DNA of 64,000 nt from Calliphora vicina (taxonomy: Eukaryota > Arthropoda > Insecta > Diptera > Calliphoridae): positions 47,174,033 through 47,238,032 of the forward strand of contig NC_088780.1 in assembly GCF_958450345.1 (NCBI RefSeq), given 5' to 3'. Under the pieces are notes generated by a model that searched no databases, had not been told where the DNA came from, and worked only from the letters and a program-made list of their open reading frames with translations. Below, piece by piece: positions 1 to 11,400 of the stretch. Made by a program: the position numbers and the translations under genes. Each line of letters starts with the position of its first letter. The first letter of the stretch is position 1.

Positions 1-129
1 GGAATAATATTTTTACCTCGAGACTTATTAACCTTCGCTTTACCAAAGGTTTTTTATGTACATGGTTTACCAGTACCCGCCCGGGTGGTACTGCACTTCT
101 ATATACATACATCCGACGAATATATCCGA

Positions 130-870
130 TGAACAAAATTTAAAAAAATCGAAAAACCTTATAAAGCACACCTATTGATCACCAAAGCTTATGGTGTTTT
201 ATCGGTTTCCACTTGTGAGAAATGGTTTGTTCGGTTCAGAAGTGGTGATTTTGACACGGAATACAAAGATCTCCCAGCCCAGCCAAAAAATGTTGAAGAA
301 CAGGAATTGAAGATATTACTCCATGAAGATTGTTGTAAAACTCAACCAGATATTGCAAAATCCTTGGAAGCTATTCAAGCTGTAATTTAAAAATGTTTGC
401 GAGCAGAAGAATTCATCCAAAAACAGGGAAATTGGGTACCATACGAATTGAAGGCGAGAGAAAAGAAAATAATTTTTTCACCGAATTATTACTTGCGATG
501 AAAAATGGACGCATTACAATAACCCGAAGCGTAAGTAACTATTATGAGCAGCTGAATCTGGCCAGATCATCATAGGGAACCTGTACCGAATACAACTGGG
601 ACACAATTTGGAGCGAGCATTGGACAAAATCGCCCAGATTATGCGGCCAGGCATGAAACTGTAATATTCCATCCTGCCAACACTTGGCCACATGTTAAAA
701 TTCTCTGAGAAACACTTCACTTCAGAATAGAGTATTCGAAATTGGCTTGATTCGTTCTTGGCCTCAAAGGATGAGCAGTTTTTTTTGGCTCGGAATCCAT
801 ATGTTGCCAGAAAGATGGAAAAGAATTACATATTATGAACTAAGTAGCACGGTCATGTGGTTTTTGGATC
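130..870 (+). pseudogene. Degraded mariner transposase (fossil 1)
   Basis: Broken copy of a mariner transposase, the DNA cut-and-paste enzyme of the Tc1/mariner superfamily. Pieces in several frames match the family in order. The N-terminal helix-turn-helix region reads STCEKWFVRFRSGDFDTEYK near 200-270. The linker IQKQGNWVPYEL lies near 415-450, with a frame change before it. A RPDYAARHETVIFHPANTWP block near 630-690 corresponds to the second catalytic Asp region (family HDNARPH). The C-terminal SKDEQFF and GIHMLPERWK blocks lie near 765-820. Stops and frameshifts interrupt every frame and the first catalytic block is not readable, so it cannot make active enzyme. Terminal inverted repeats were not found. 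Subfamily is unresolved. Recognition is from remembered family motifs. Confidence 0.85.
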
Positions 871-937
871 ATTCTTCTGAATTTGTATGCAGTAATAAGG
901 CTATGCGTGTAGTATATTGGCTTTTAACCATACCGTT

Positions 938-1242
938 ACATTTTTACCTTTTAAAAGCGGTGGTTTGTTTCCTTTAAATAAACCGGATTATTTTAATTGC
1001 AAATAAAAAAGATCAGTAGTTTAAAAATTGTAACAACTCTTTATTTATTAAAATCTACACAACAAGTTAAATAGTTCCTCTTTTTTAAAACACACAGTTT
1101 ATATTTTACAAGAATTCACTGGTAATACAGGCAAGTCTAAAAGCGACTAGACTCAGAACTCGCTGTTACTATTTATATACATAGCGCCATCTTCTAGAAG
1201 CCTCGGGAATAATCTAACGAAACACCTCGAATGTTCCATTTC
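938..1242 (+). repeat. Dispersed 300-bp repeat, copy 1
   Basis: About 305 bp that recurs in the same orientation at 21582-21892. Shared landmarks are TTTAATTGCAAATAAAA, GATCAGTAGTTT, ACTGGTAATACAG, CTGTTACTATTTATAT and GCGCCATCTTCTAG. Similarity is high but with many substitutions and small gaps, so the copies are old. It could be a solo LTR or the end of a retroelement. I could not assign a family and saw no TG...CA boundaries or flanking duplication. Confidence 0.75.
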
Positions 1243-2187
1243 CACAATGATCACCTACAGCTTTTAAAGCTGCTTCACAGTTAATGTTGTCATACTTATA
1301 AACAATGTTAATAACAGCGTGCTACCAACTTTGTTGATAAGATGTTTTTACTTATGGAAATTTTTATAAACATGATGAATGTTGCAAGCAGCCGTTACAG
1401 ACCGTTAAATTCAAATTGATAATGTAATTTCGTAACAATATATTCAGGCGATTAATGAATATATGGACTGGCTGGAATGCTGTCTCCACAACTGTCGGAA
1501 ATGTGTTTAATGACTGTCGTACAGCTACACAGTGGTATAGAAAAAAAGAGGGAAATAAATCTGTCCGATTTAATGAAATTTGACGTGCGGAAAGAAGTGT
1601 TGTTGAGTTTAAGTGAATTTGTAATTAGGAATCCCGCAATTCCCAAAAAAGTGTTGAAAAATTTCAAAAATGGGATTTTTTAGTTTTTTGGCTATAATAT
1701 CCATACCAGTTAGGGGTTATCGGAACCCTTTACAAGATAATTAAGAACATATTTGGCCATCTACAGTGGGTTACTATATTTTGATATCGACTATACAATT
1801 TGAGATTCTTTCCCTAAATATTAATTGTAAAGTTTGCTTTTCAGAAAGTATAAATTCAAAATACATCTTTTTAAAAAAATTTAGATAACTTAAAATAAAA
1901 AAAGTACTTTTTCCCCAAAAACTGTATAAAAATTATTTTTTTAGTTTTTAAATTCTAATGCATATACTTTGCAGTCAGACACGATTTTTAAATAATTCTT
2001 TTTTGTTTGACATATTCATTTGATGTTAGTCCAATAAAAGAAAAATAGAGATGCAAAATCTGTAAATTTTGGACCCGCTGTTATCAAAAAACTGGATTAG
2101 GGTTGTAAAAATGTTGACAATTTAATTTTAAAATGCGAATATCTCCTAAGTTATGAGAGCTTTTTATAGTGCTTGACGAGGAGATTC
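1243..2187. other. No recognisable gene
   Basis: AT-rich sequence with only short open frames that look like chance. Nothing recognised apart from low-complexity runs of A and T. Confidence 0.5.
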
Positions 2188-2189
2188 TA

Positions 2190-2361
2190 CACAGAGAAAA
2201 CAGATTCGTGATAGCAACCGAATTTGTTGCCAATCTATATTCTATATTAGTGACCGAATTTTACAGTTGTGACTACAATATTTTGTAAGGGGTAACTAAA
2301 GTTTGGTTGCCTCAACTGAAATTCTTCTTTATCTTGGTATCACGAAACTGTTTTCTGTGTG
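2190..2361 (+). mobile_element. Hairpin MITE, internally deleted copy
   Basis: Left end CACAGAGAAAACAGATTCGT is identical to the intact copy at 7852-8098, and the body shares TTTGGTTGCCTCAACTGAAA. The right arm is shortened and ends GTTTTCTGTGTG. It is flanked by TA on both sides (2188-2189 and 2362-2363), as expected for a Tc1/mariner-type non-autonomous element. No coding capacity. Confidence 0.85.
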
Positions 2362-2677
2362 TATATACGTAATCTTTTTAAAAAACGGAACCCAGACGAA
2401 GAACTAGGAGCGTTTTAAAAATTGAACATAAACGAGGTGTCCAACTTTGGGGACTCATGGCCGCACCCCTGGTGGGCCCATGCGGTCAAAATTCAAAACT
2501 TAAACTCAGATTTATTTCCTTCTTTTTATTTCCTTCTTTTTATACCCTTCACCTTCGTGAGAAGGTTATATATAAGTTTGTCATTCCGTTTGTAATTTCT
2601 ACATTTTTTATTTCCGACCCTATAAAGTATATATGTATATTCTGGATCCTTATAGATAGCGGAGTCGATTAAGCCAT

Positions 2678-2713
2678 GTCTGTCCATCTGTCTGTCTGTC
2701 CGTCTGTCTGTTG
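2678..2713. repeat. Degenerate (TCTG)n tract
   Basis: Run of TCTG/TCCG tetramers (TGTCTGTCTGTCCGTCTG). In fly genomes such runs commonly sit inside dispersed repeats, and similar GACGGACGGACAG runs occur at about 19745 and 39608. Confidence 0.7.
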
Positions 2714-2893
2714 TAATAAATTTTCTGAAGACCCCAGATACCTCCGGTATCCAAATCTTCAATAATTCTGTTAGACATGCTTTCGAGAATTTTGCTATTT
2801 AAAATCAGCAAAATCGGTCCACAAATGGCTGAAATATGAGGAAAAAACCAAGACAACCTCGATTTTTGACCTATATCTGGATTACTAAGACAT

Positions 2894-3519
2894 TAATATA
2901 GACAATATGGATATCTAATGATAGATATTTCAAAGACATTTGCAACGACGTATATAAGACCATAGTAAGATGGACCTACAACGGGTCAAAATAGTAAAAA
3001 AAATTTTTAACCAGAATTTTTTTTCTCAAAAAAAAAATTTAAAAAACCAAAAAAAAATTTTTAAATTTAAAAAAAAAAAATCAAAAATTTAAAATAACAA
3101 TCGAAAAAAATTTTCTTCCAAAAAATGAAAAAAAAACTGGAAAAAAAATTAAATTTTGTATACCTAAAAATATTTAAAATTTTGAAGTATAATTTAGTGA
3201 AGGGTATATAAGATTCGGCACTGCCGAATATAGCAATCTTACTTGTTTTATATACCACTGTGCGCTGACCAGTTATCCTTGTTCTTGTGGGCAAAAAACT
3301 TGTCATTGTCTGTATATCATCACTTAGTGAGTAGCAGGGTTCCTAATTTCCTGGACTTTATCCTTCCCGGGAGGAAATTAAAAATTAAAACTGGAAAATT
3401 ATTTTCGGATAAATTCACTTATAATTTTACCAGGGTTTTAAAAGAATACACTGGGTTTTAAAAGAAACAATTATATTTGTTTGTACAATGTTGGTCCAGC
3501 CTTTATAAGGGTTTCTATT
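2894..3519 (+). repeat. Left arm of a 630-bp inverted repeat
   Basis: Reverse complement of 6504-7137. The outer end reads TAATATAGACAATATGG. The inner end reads GTTGGTCCAGCCTTTATAAG. The arm contains an A/T-only homopolymer block (about 3000-3165) and the fly repeat motif AGATTCGGCACTGCCGAATA. Homology stops abruptly outside both arms. A third partial copy lies at 35041-35520. Could be two copies of a dispersed element in opposite orientation or one foldback element. Confidence 0.85.
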
Positions 3520-6503
3520 TTAAAAGTGGCATTTGATTGGTATTGTCACAGTCGTAGTTTTAATCAGTATAAAATCAATAAATTCGTTGTTTAATTAAAA
3601 AAACTTAAGAATTTCGACCATGTTAAATCTATAAAATATGCGTAGTTAGAGAAATTTTTCAAATCTGATTGTAGATAAACAAATTTGAACGAACCACTAT
3701 TATTGTTATTATATTCTCTAAATATAAATAATAATAATCATTGAATATCCCTAAAAGTTGTAATGTTAGGCATCTTAATAATTCGTTTAAAAGCATAAGC
3801 TTTAAATTTGATTCATTCATAATAACAAAATGTTTCTGCTGTGGCTTGAGTTGAATGAAAAAAATTCTGTTATATCAACAGTAATATTTCTTTACAGCTA
3901 GATCCGAAAAACATTTATGTATATAATATAATAATTCAATTAGCAACAAATTTGGCCATCGAAACGTATCTGAATATTCTAACTTTTAGAAGAAAACTTG
4001 TGAAGAAATTCCCGAAAAACATTTCCAGAAAATTAACAAAAATTTATCTTCGGGAATTCCCGGGAATTTTTTCTCGCGTAGGAACCCTAATGAGTAGCCC
4101 CAGAAGTTTAATAGATTATTTGAGTACAAGTAACAAGGTTCCACTAATGCTTTTCTATTGATCATATCTTAGTTGTGCACACATCTGAATATTGGGTGTA
4201 CTCTGTGTATTGGTATTTTTGATCTTGACGAGGAAAGGAACTAACTGTCTGATCTATCGTAAACAAAATTTGAGTATAGTAAGGTGCTTTGTTTTAGTAG
4301 CGCCAAGTGTCAAAATAGAGCAATAGGTATTACATTTAAGAAATCTTTAATTGGTTCTTTACAAGTTCAAACAATTAACATTTACTAATTTTTGTAACTA
4401 TTGCATTTTATTTTTTGTTTTAAAATTACTTTTTTTGAAAGTTGAATTAAATAGTTTTTCCTGATTTAAAACGAAGGTCTTTAAGCATTTTGCGCATGTT
4501 ACTCCCACAAAATTACGTAATACAGATGTCCATATTTTAAGTTTTGTTGTTATAGAATTTTGATTTTTGTTTAGTAATTTCCTATGTATAGATCGTGTAA
4601 CAGATTGAAGCGAATTTTCAATGTCGTGCAGCTTGTGCATTATGGCAAAGTTGAGGGCATTGACCACAATTTAATACTAAGGCGTAGTATTAAACATGGG
4701 AATTAAGGAAATTCCAATAGGTTTAGTAGTACTAGCAGATTATATTGACAGATGAGATGTAAGTGAAAAATATAACGAGTTCTTAGAAGGGTTTTTATAA
4801 TTCAAATAGGATAATTGGTCAGGACTCTTGTTTTTTATTTATTAAAAAATTGCTCATTTAGTTCCATAATATTCAAGTCTTTTTTTTGATATGAATTATT
4901 ATTTTTAGTAAAGCCCCCACACTCAGCGGACGCCTCTGTTGAACAACATCAAAAAATAGTTTGACTACAAAAAAGTTTATTGATAATCTCTTTAGGAAAT
5001 TCTTGTGTTACGTTAAAAATTCCAAATATTAAATCAAATACCAAGTTAAGATTTTTAATCACTTTATTTCCAACGTTTATTTTCATTTACACAATTGCCG
5101 CTCTAGATTACCACAATTGTTGGTTGTTGGACATGTACGACATAAATGTAGAAAAAGTGTTAGTAAAGATTAGTCTAACACTTGGCTGTGTAAACAAATA
5201 CACATTCATATATACACATATCCATACATACATACATACATACATTATCAGACACACCCATACATATAAATAACTTACTAAATAGAAGAAAAAAAAAACA
5301 TGTACTTACATCCATATGTATGAAAAATTGGAAAAAATTAAATAAATATTGATACGCATCTATTTGTTACACATTATTGACAGAGAGCATTGGCACTTAC
5401 GAGTAACTTTAGCCAGCTACAAGTCTAAATATTGCTACCAAAATGTTTTTTTTTTGTGACTTGTTGGCTTGATTGTATGTTTTTGATTTTTCTGTATGTA
5501 ATTTTTGTTGCTACTGTTACAAGATGTTGCTGCTTGCAATCAATGTTTTATATATTTTTGATGTTGCATGTGTGTGTATGTATGTCCGCTGGCAAAACTA
5601 TACACAAAATATTGCCTCTAAATATTTTGACTGCGTAGTTATTAGCAATTCTTGATTCTACAAGTGTTGTTAAAATTTAAAGAATTAGGAGGAAATAAAA
5701 AAATCGCTAGAATGACAAAGTTTTGATACTAAAAATTAATAGTTTGGGTACCTAAACATTATGTTTGGTTTATCCGAAGTATCCTTCCTACTGGTCCTAA
5801 TTTATCAAGACAACAACCCATTTAATACCCATTTAAAATTTGAGAATATGTTAAGATTATTTATATAAAAGTATTTTATATAGTATAGTTTTGTATAGAC
5901 AAGAAATATGGTTTCTAAAAAACAAAGTATGTTTTGATAAAAAGGACTGTTCAACAAGAACTCTCAGATGTGGATTTTTCGTTCATTTTGATTATTTGAG
6001 TTTTTTATAGTTTCTTCTATCGGGGCCATAAACTTAAAAGAGAAGCATTCTTTTTCAGGCTGTCAGGTCATAATATTAAAATTTTTTCTGAGCTAGTTTA
6101 CTAAACATAAGGTAATTATGGCTCCAAAAACATGATACATTCATATACAAGAGCAATTACTTCACGAAGAAAACCAGAGCAGCCACTGTAATGTATCTAT
6201 CGATTGTACAAAGATATTCAGCTGTATAAATTTTTTACAGCCCGATTGACTTCAAACGGACATGATTTTGTGTAAGAGTAATAAGTATCTATTCCTCAAT
6301 TGTTTTCTCCCAGATCAAGATCTAACTCTACATGTAGATATGCCAAATGGTTTCCAACTTAAGTTATTTATAGCCTATACAACCATTTATACCTACACCA
6401 CCGAAGTATACCCTTTCGATTGTGGTGATGTTAGTAGCGCCCAAAAATATCTGTGCAGCACCCATCTTAAAGTATACCGATCGACTCAGAACACTTTCTG
6501 AGC
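3520..6503. other. 3-kb spacer between the inverted arms
   Basis: AT-rich, with no gene recognised. Short open frames (up to 97 codons) are low-complexity and show no family motif. It contains a (CATA)n microsatellite at about 5223-5245. A degraded repeat of the arm's CCCGGGAGGAAATT motif lies near 4050-4090, suggesting old internal duplication. Confidence 0.6.
5223..5245. repeat. (CATA)n microsatellite
   Basis: Five to six consecutive CATA units, followed by imperfect copies to about 5270. Confidence 0.85.
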
Positions 6504-7137
6504 AATAGAAACCCTTATAAAGGCTGGACCAACATTGTACAAACAAATATAGTTATTTTATACATCTTTTAAAACCCTGGTAAAATTATAAGTCAATTTA
6601 TCCGAAAAATATTTTCCAGTTTTAATTTCCTCCCAGGAAGGAATAAAGTCCCGGAAATTAGGAACCCTACTACTCACTAAGTGATGATATACAGACAATG
6701 ACAAGTTTTTTGCCCACAAGAACAAGGATAACTGGTCAGCTCACAGTGGTATATAAAACAAGTAAGAGTGCTATATTCGGCTGTGCCGAATCTTATATAC
6801 CCTTCACCAAATTATACTTCAAAATTTTAAATATTTTTTGGTAAACAAAATTTATTTTTTTTCCAGTTGTTTTTTTCATTTTTTGGAAGAAAATTTTTTT
6901 CGATTGTTATTTTAAATTTTTTAATTTTTTTTTTTTTAAATATTAAATTTTTTTTTTTCTAAATTCTAAAATTTTTTTTTGGTTTTTTAAATTTTTTTTT
7001 GAGAAAAAAAAAATTCTGGTTAAAATTTTTTTTTTACGATTTTGACCCATTGTAGGTCCATCTTACTATGGTCTTATATACGTCGTTGCAAATGTCTTTG
7101 AAATATCTATCATTAGATATCCATATTGTCTATATTA
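6504..7137 (-). repeat. Right arm of the 630-bp inverted repeat
   Basis: Reverse complement of 2894-3519, with scattered substitutions. It carries the palindromic TATTCGGCTGTGCCGAATCT motif and TATACCCTTCACCAA, both common in calyptrate fly repeats (recalled, not searched). Confidence 0.85.
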
Positions 7138-7851
7138 CCTAGTCCCTATACAAATTTGCCCCCGAAATAAATTTTGTTTGTCAAAAATGTCTGATTTGGG
7201 CCTTTTATATGAGCTATAACCAATTATGGAGCGATCGTCCTGAAATTACGTCACGTAATTTCTTTTTATATAAAACTAATTTTTGTTAAATTCTATTTGG
7301 ATTTCTATATTAGATTTATACTCGTTAATGTAATTTTCGGAGATCATTATGGACCGATAACGGATCAAAAATTATTGAAATTTGAATAGAATAATAAATG
7401 GCCGACTATACTTTGTTACTTGTTTTGTAATATTGTTGATATTCTTTCTCTATATGTGTACATCTCAATTCCATTTTCCACGTCTTATTACAGTTACGAT
7501 ATCAGCTGGTAATTTTTAGCGATTCTTGATTTGATTTGGTTCTTGCCAAGAAGATATGAAGCATACGTATAACGCAGAAATTGACAAACCAATTGCTCCA
7601 ATTATATTGGTTTCTGGAATGCTCCAACCAAGATCAGCAGACTAAGATATTCAGAAAATTAATTCTGCATAAACAAAAGATTAGTGATTGATGTTGTTCT
7701 AGACTATAAAAATGAGATTTGCATACTAGAAGTTTATCTTCCATTTAATACCTTTACAAATTAAATGGAAATCTATACGGAGAAAAGATCAAATAGGACA
7801 CCTTTCTGAAGTACACAGCAGTTGGATTTACAAAAAGTTGGTTTACTCCTA

Positions 7852-8098
7852 CACAGAGAAAACAGATTCGTGATAGCAACCGAATTTGTTGCCAATCGAA
7901 TGATTCTGTCTTAGTGACCGAATTTTACAGTTGTGGCTACAATATTTTGGAAGGGGCAACTAAAGTTTGGTTGCCTCAACTGAAATTCTTCTTTATCAAC
8001 TGACTTTCTGTTGTTAAAACTGAAAAATTCTATGTGTGCAACCGAATCATTCGATTGGCAACAAATTCGGTTGCTATCACGAATCTGTTTTCTCTGTG
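7852..8098 (+). mobile_element. Hairpin MITE, intact copy
   Basis: A 247-bp non-coding element with perfect inverted arms of 55 bp. The left arm begins CACAGAGAAAACAGATTCGT and the right arm ends with its exact complement. TA dinucleotides flank both sides (7850-7851 and 8099-8100), pointing to a Tc1/mariner-type transposase in trans. The loop is about 137 bp and has no open frame of note. Related copies lie at 2190-2361 and 29731-29895. Confidence 0.92.
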
Positions 8099-8100
8099 TA

Positions 8101-9299
8101 TGAATTATTATTTTGGAAGTCAATCCCCTGTGTAATGTTGACCAGATTAGTTATCGACTGATGAAATCAAATGATTTTTAAAGATTATAAATAGGAGCTG
8201 GTCCACTTATTGTTGAACTATGATTTAATTGTATTGATGAGGCCAAGGTAATCCTTGATAATTTATAGTTGTATCATGACAATTAGTTTATCAGTATCAT
8301 GAAGATCTGCTATGCCCCTTCCATAACGACATTATTTTAGATTGAATTTCTTTGGTAGCTCTATATTCTGCAATAGAATTACGACATTGTCTTAGATTTT
8401 CATTTCCGGAATTAAATAGTAAACCATTGTCTTTGCTGGGATGTTCCGTATGGTGGCGCTTGTCGATAAGTATCTTTGGGATTTTGTGCAGGGTTCTGTA
8501 GTCACCACTATTTTAAGCCGTTGCAGTTGGCTTCGCTAATTCGTTTGTACATATTCACATATCCTTATGAACTGCTTACTGAACTTTCATTTTAGAATAT
8601 TGTGCTAGGTTATGTTCTTGGAAAGATTCCTTAATAAGATTCCTTATACGCTTTTATTTTAAACCAAGTCGTTTTTCCCTTCCATCGTTCTCTAGAGCAG
8701 TTGGAGATTTTGCGATCATTCTTATGATCTCACTGTTGGGGTGAATAATATTTGTGTTTTGTGTCTCTGGTAAATCCAAAATTCGCCACTATTAATTCGT
8801 GTATTCAGAAGATATTTCCTAATGTGTTAAGATATTGGCATTTGGTCAGTCTACTAATATGATTCCTATCGATCAATTGAAATCGTATCCAAATATCCTA
8901 TGCGAAAGGTCTAAAACAACTCCCTGCTGGGCTTAAACCGAAATATATGGAAATTTGTCTCTTTAGAAAAAGAGTAGTCCCAATTTTGAGAAGAAATCAA
9001 TACAAAAATATATGTAGAAATGCCATACTATATTCATTCGGTTCTATGCGGTATATTCGGTGGGATATTAGCCTGGAAATGACCTATTCATACACTTATT
9101 TTATGCGATAAATCTTTACCTATACATCAATAGTCCGGCCATTACAGAATAGGAGATTCAACGTAAAGTTTCTTCAGAAGGTACAAAGACAATGCAAAAT
9201 TTTTTCAAACTGACAAGCTGCTATCCGAGAATTTACAATTGAAACTGTAAAATGCAATACAGTGCTAAAATGTAAGAAGAAAATAAATGTATACTCAAC
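8101..9299. other. No recognisable gene
   Basis: About 1.2 kb of less AT-skewed sequence with only short open frames and no family motif that I recognise. Probably old degraded repeats. Confidence 0.5.
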
Positions 9300-10069
9300 T
9301 TATGAGAACCTAGAGATCACTATATATAACGAAAATGCTGTCAGGCTGTTCACAATTTTTATTTTATTTTTCTTGGACCAGCACTCAGCCGATGACCCAT
9401 ACTCATGCAATTTTTTATGGGAGGGATTATGGAGGGAGTAGTTTTTGTGGAAGTTTGATTTGAATTTTCCTATATTGAATGAGACAGGAAAGACTTCAGA
9501 AGGAAACTTATTCCACATACTGAGAGTACGACTAAAGAACTTATTTCCCAATAATGTATTATGCGACCCACTGTTCAGTCGACAACGAATTGATTAGCCC
9601 TTGCCGAAGAACGTGTGTTGCTGCTTAACAAACTACGGGCTTCTGGAACACGTTCCCTAATTTCAGCAGAGCACAAACCATTTTAGTATCGGAAGAATAG
9701 TGAAACACAACCCACATTGCGAAGATGTTCCTGTGAGTCAATAGAGCAGAATACCCGACTGTCACCGATAAACATCTTCGCCCTCTCCTGTACGCAGCCG
9801 AGTAACTCCAAAATAGACATCGAAGTACCGGCGCACACATCAGAGTTGTATTCCATAAGTGCTGTAAATAGCAAGGAGATCAGATGGAGTGAAGTATTTC
9901 CTACACCGTTTTAGAAAACCAATACACTTGAATGATTCTTTCAAAAATGTGTTTTGTCCAGCAGACATCGCACTGAATACTCATGCCTAGAACATCAAGA
10001 GCTTCTGATTCTTTAATATTTAGATCATCAATAAAAACGCATTGAGCAAGATAATCTGTTGTGTGTTAA

Positions 10070-10789
10070 CCCATTAATGCATGACCATAGATCCGCTCGT
10101 ACGATTTTAACTAAATTTTTATAAATGTACCTGGTGGCCGGTAGAAGTTGTTTGGAGTGAAAAAAAAATTTACCTCCTTACATAACCGAGATAGGACATG
10201 GGTATTTAAATACCCAACAGGCTTTAAAGAGATATTTTTTTTCAATATTTTAATTTTTTTTATTTATTTATCTTAGTAAAGAAAATTGTAAAGGTGTATC
10301 TCTGAGCAAAATTTTAATCAATATAACTATAAAAAGTGAAAAATTGGAATATTTGTTATATTCACCTTTATCGTGGTTGGCATATGGGTTTTACGCCTAA
10401 TACAGTTTCGTACTAGACTAAAGATAAAATGTAACCTGTTTCTTTAATCTAGTACAAAACGGTTTTAGGCGTAAAAAGCATACGCCAATTACGATAAGGG
10501 TGATTATAAAAATGATTCGTCGTCAGAAAATCCTTACTACTGTCGAATACAAGACATTACTAAAAATTGGTCTGATGGAGAAGAACATTTTGGCGAACAA
10601 CTGTTGATATCAATATAATACTACCTGATGATATGGAGAAATTATATGACAATGTGCAATTGTTGCACACAAAATTGGAATGAGGAATGCGGCCGAGTGA
10701 AAAATATGATGTACCAGTGACCTCAACCTAGATTTTTTTTACTGTCATCCCTTTTTTGGGTATTTAAATACCCATTAGGCAGGAATGGG
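10070..10789 (+). mobile_element. piggyBac-type non-autonomous element in the LINE
   Basis: A 720-bp element flanked by TTAA on both sides (10066-10069 and 10790-10793), the piggyBac target signature. Ends begin CCCATTAATGCATGACC on the left and CCCATTCCTGCCTAATGG on the right (complement). Just inside each end region is the 16-bp palindrome GGGTATTTAAATACCC, at 10200-10215 and 10758-10773. It is an internally deleted relative, in opposite orientation, of the larger element at 25012-26488. It splits the LINE fossil, whose reading resumes on the other side, so it inserted after the LINE. Confidence 0.9.
10363..10502. repeat. Internal 60-bp-arm hairpin in the piggyBac element
   Basis: Imperfect inverted repeat centred near 10433. 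The left arm contains TTTTACGCCTAATACAG and TCGTACTAGACTAAAG. The right arm contains TTTAATCTAGTACAAAACGG and TTTTAGGCGTAAAAAGCATA. The loop is about 15 bp. The same hairpin, more eroded, is in the sister element near 26090-26215. Confidence 0.85.
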
Positions 10790-11400
10790 TTAACATATAA
10801 CATTGAAATCGACTCTATGCGCACAACCACATTCAGAGATTATCACAAGATCTTGGTTATATGTATCATTCATGTTTTGCCTCATTGCCCCATGAATGTG
10901 AATGGCAAATACTGCTGTCATCTGCATAGATGGAAGAATGAACATGGAGGGCATTTAGAAAGATAAGAAATAGAGTAGGAGAAAGGACGGAGCACTGCGG
11001 TACCCCTGAATTGATCTTGAACTCGTTTGATGAGATTCCATCTATAACAACTCGTATAGAGCGATCTCTGAGAATACTCGATATAAATCGAGAGAAGTTA
11101 TTACCAACATACAAGCAATAATTTTTGATAAAAGCGCACCATGCCATACTCTATCTAACTCCTTAGAAATATCTAGAGGCACCACTTTACTTATGCCTAG
11201 TCTCCCAAAGAGCATCCTCTACGAAAGCCATACTGCCGGGTGCTGAGTAAGTTGTTGGACTCTAAATATTTAAAAAGATGGTAGTTAACCATACACTCCA
11301 TAACTTTGAAAGGTGCCGAACAAATTATTATTTGGGCGATAATTTTCAGGGTTGTTAGCCTTTCAACAGTTTAGCAACCTTTCAACAGTTCTGAAAATAT

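Larger units (their letters stand above)
9300..11400 (-). pseudogene. Jockey-like LINE reverse transcriptase fossil
   Basis: Degraded ORF2 of a non-LTR retrotransposon, read on the minus strand from about 11400 down to the stop at 9300. Blocks occur in the expected order. The finger region contains VMECMVNYHLFKYLESNNLL and RQYGFRRG (11370-11220). Next comes RDRSIRVVIDGISS, then NSGVPQCSVLSPTLF, where family members have GVPQG. The catalytic box is IYADDSS (about 10900). After the piggyBac insert come DVLGMSIQCD, IGFLKRCRKYFTPSDL, MEYNSDVCAG, LGCVQERAKMFIGDS and NVGCVSLFFRYYNG. The C-terminal FFSRTLSMWNKFPSEVFP lies at 9480-9551. Frameshifts and stops divide it. No 3' poly-A tail seen. The CR1/Jockey assignment is from remembered motifs. 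Confidence 0.88.

Noticed and set aside
2457..3461. Several 68-79-codon frames around the left inverted arm
   Set aside because: They translate tetranucleotide or homopolymer runs and their mirror images occur in the right arm.
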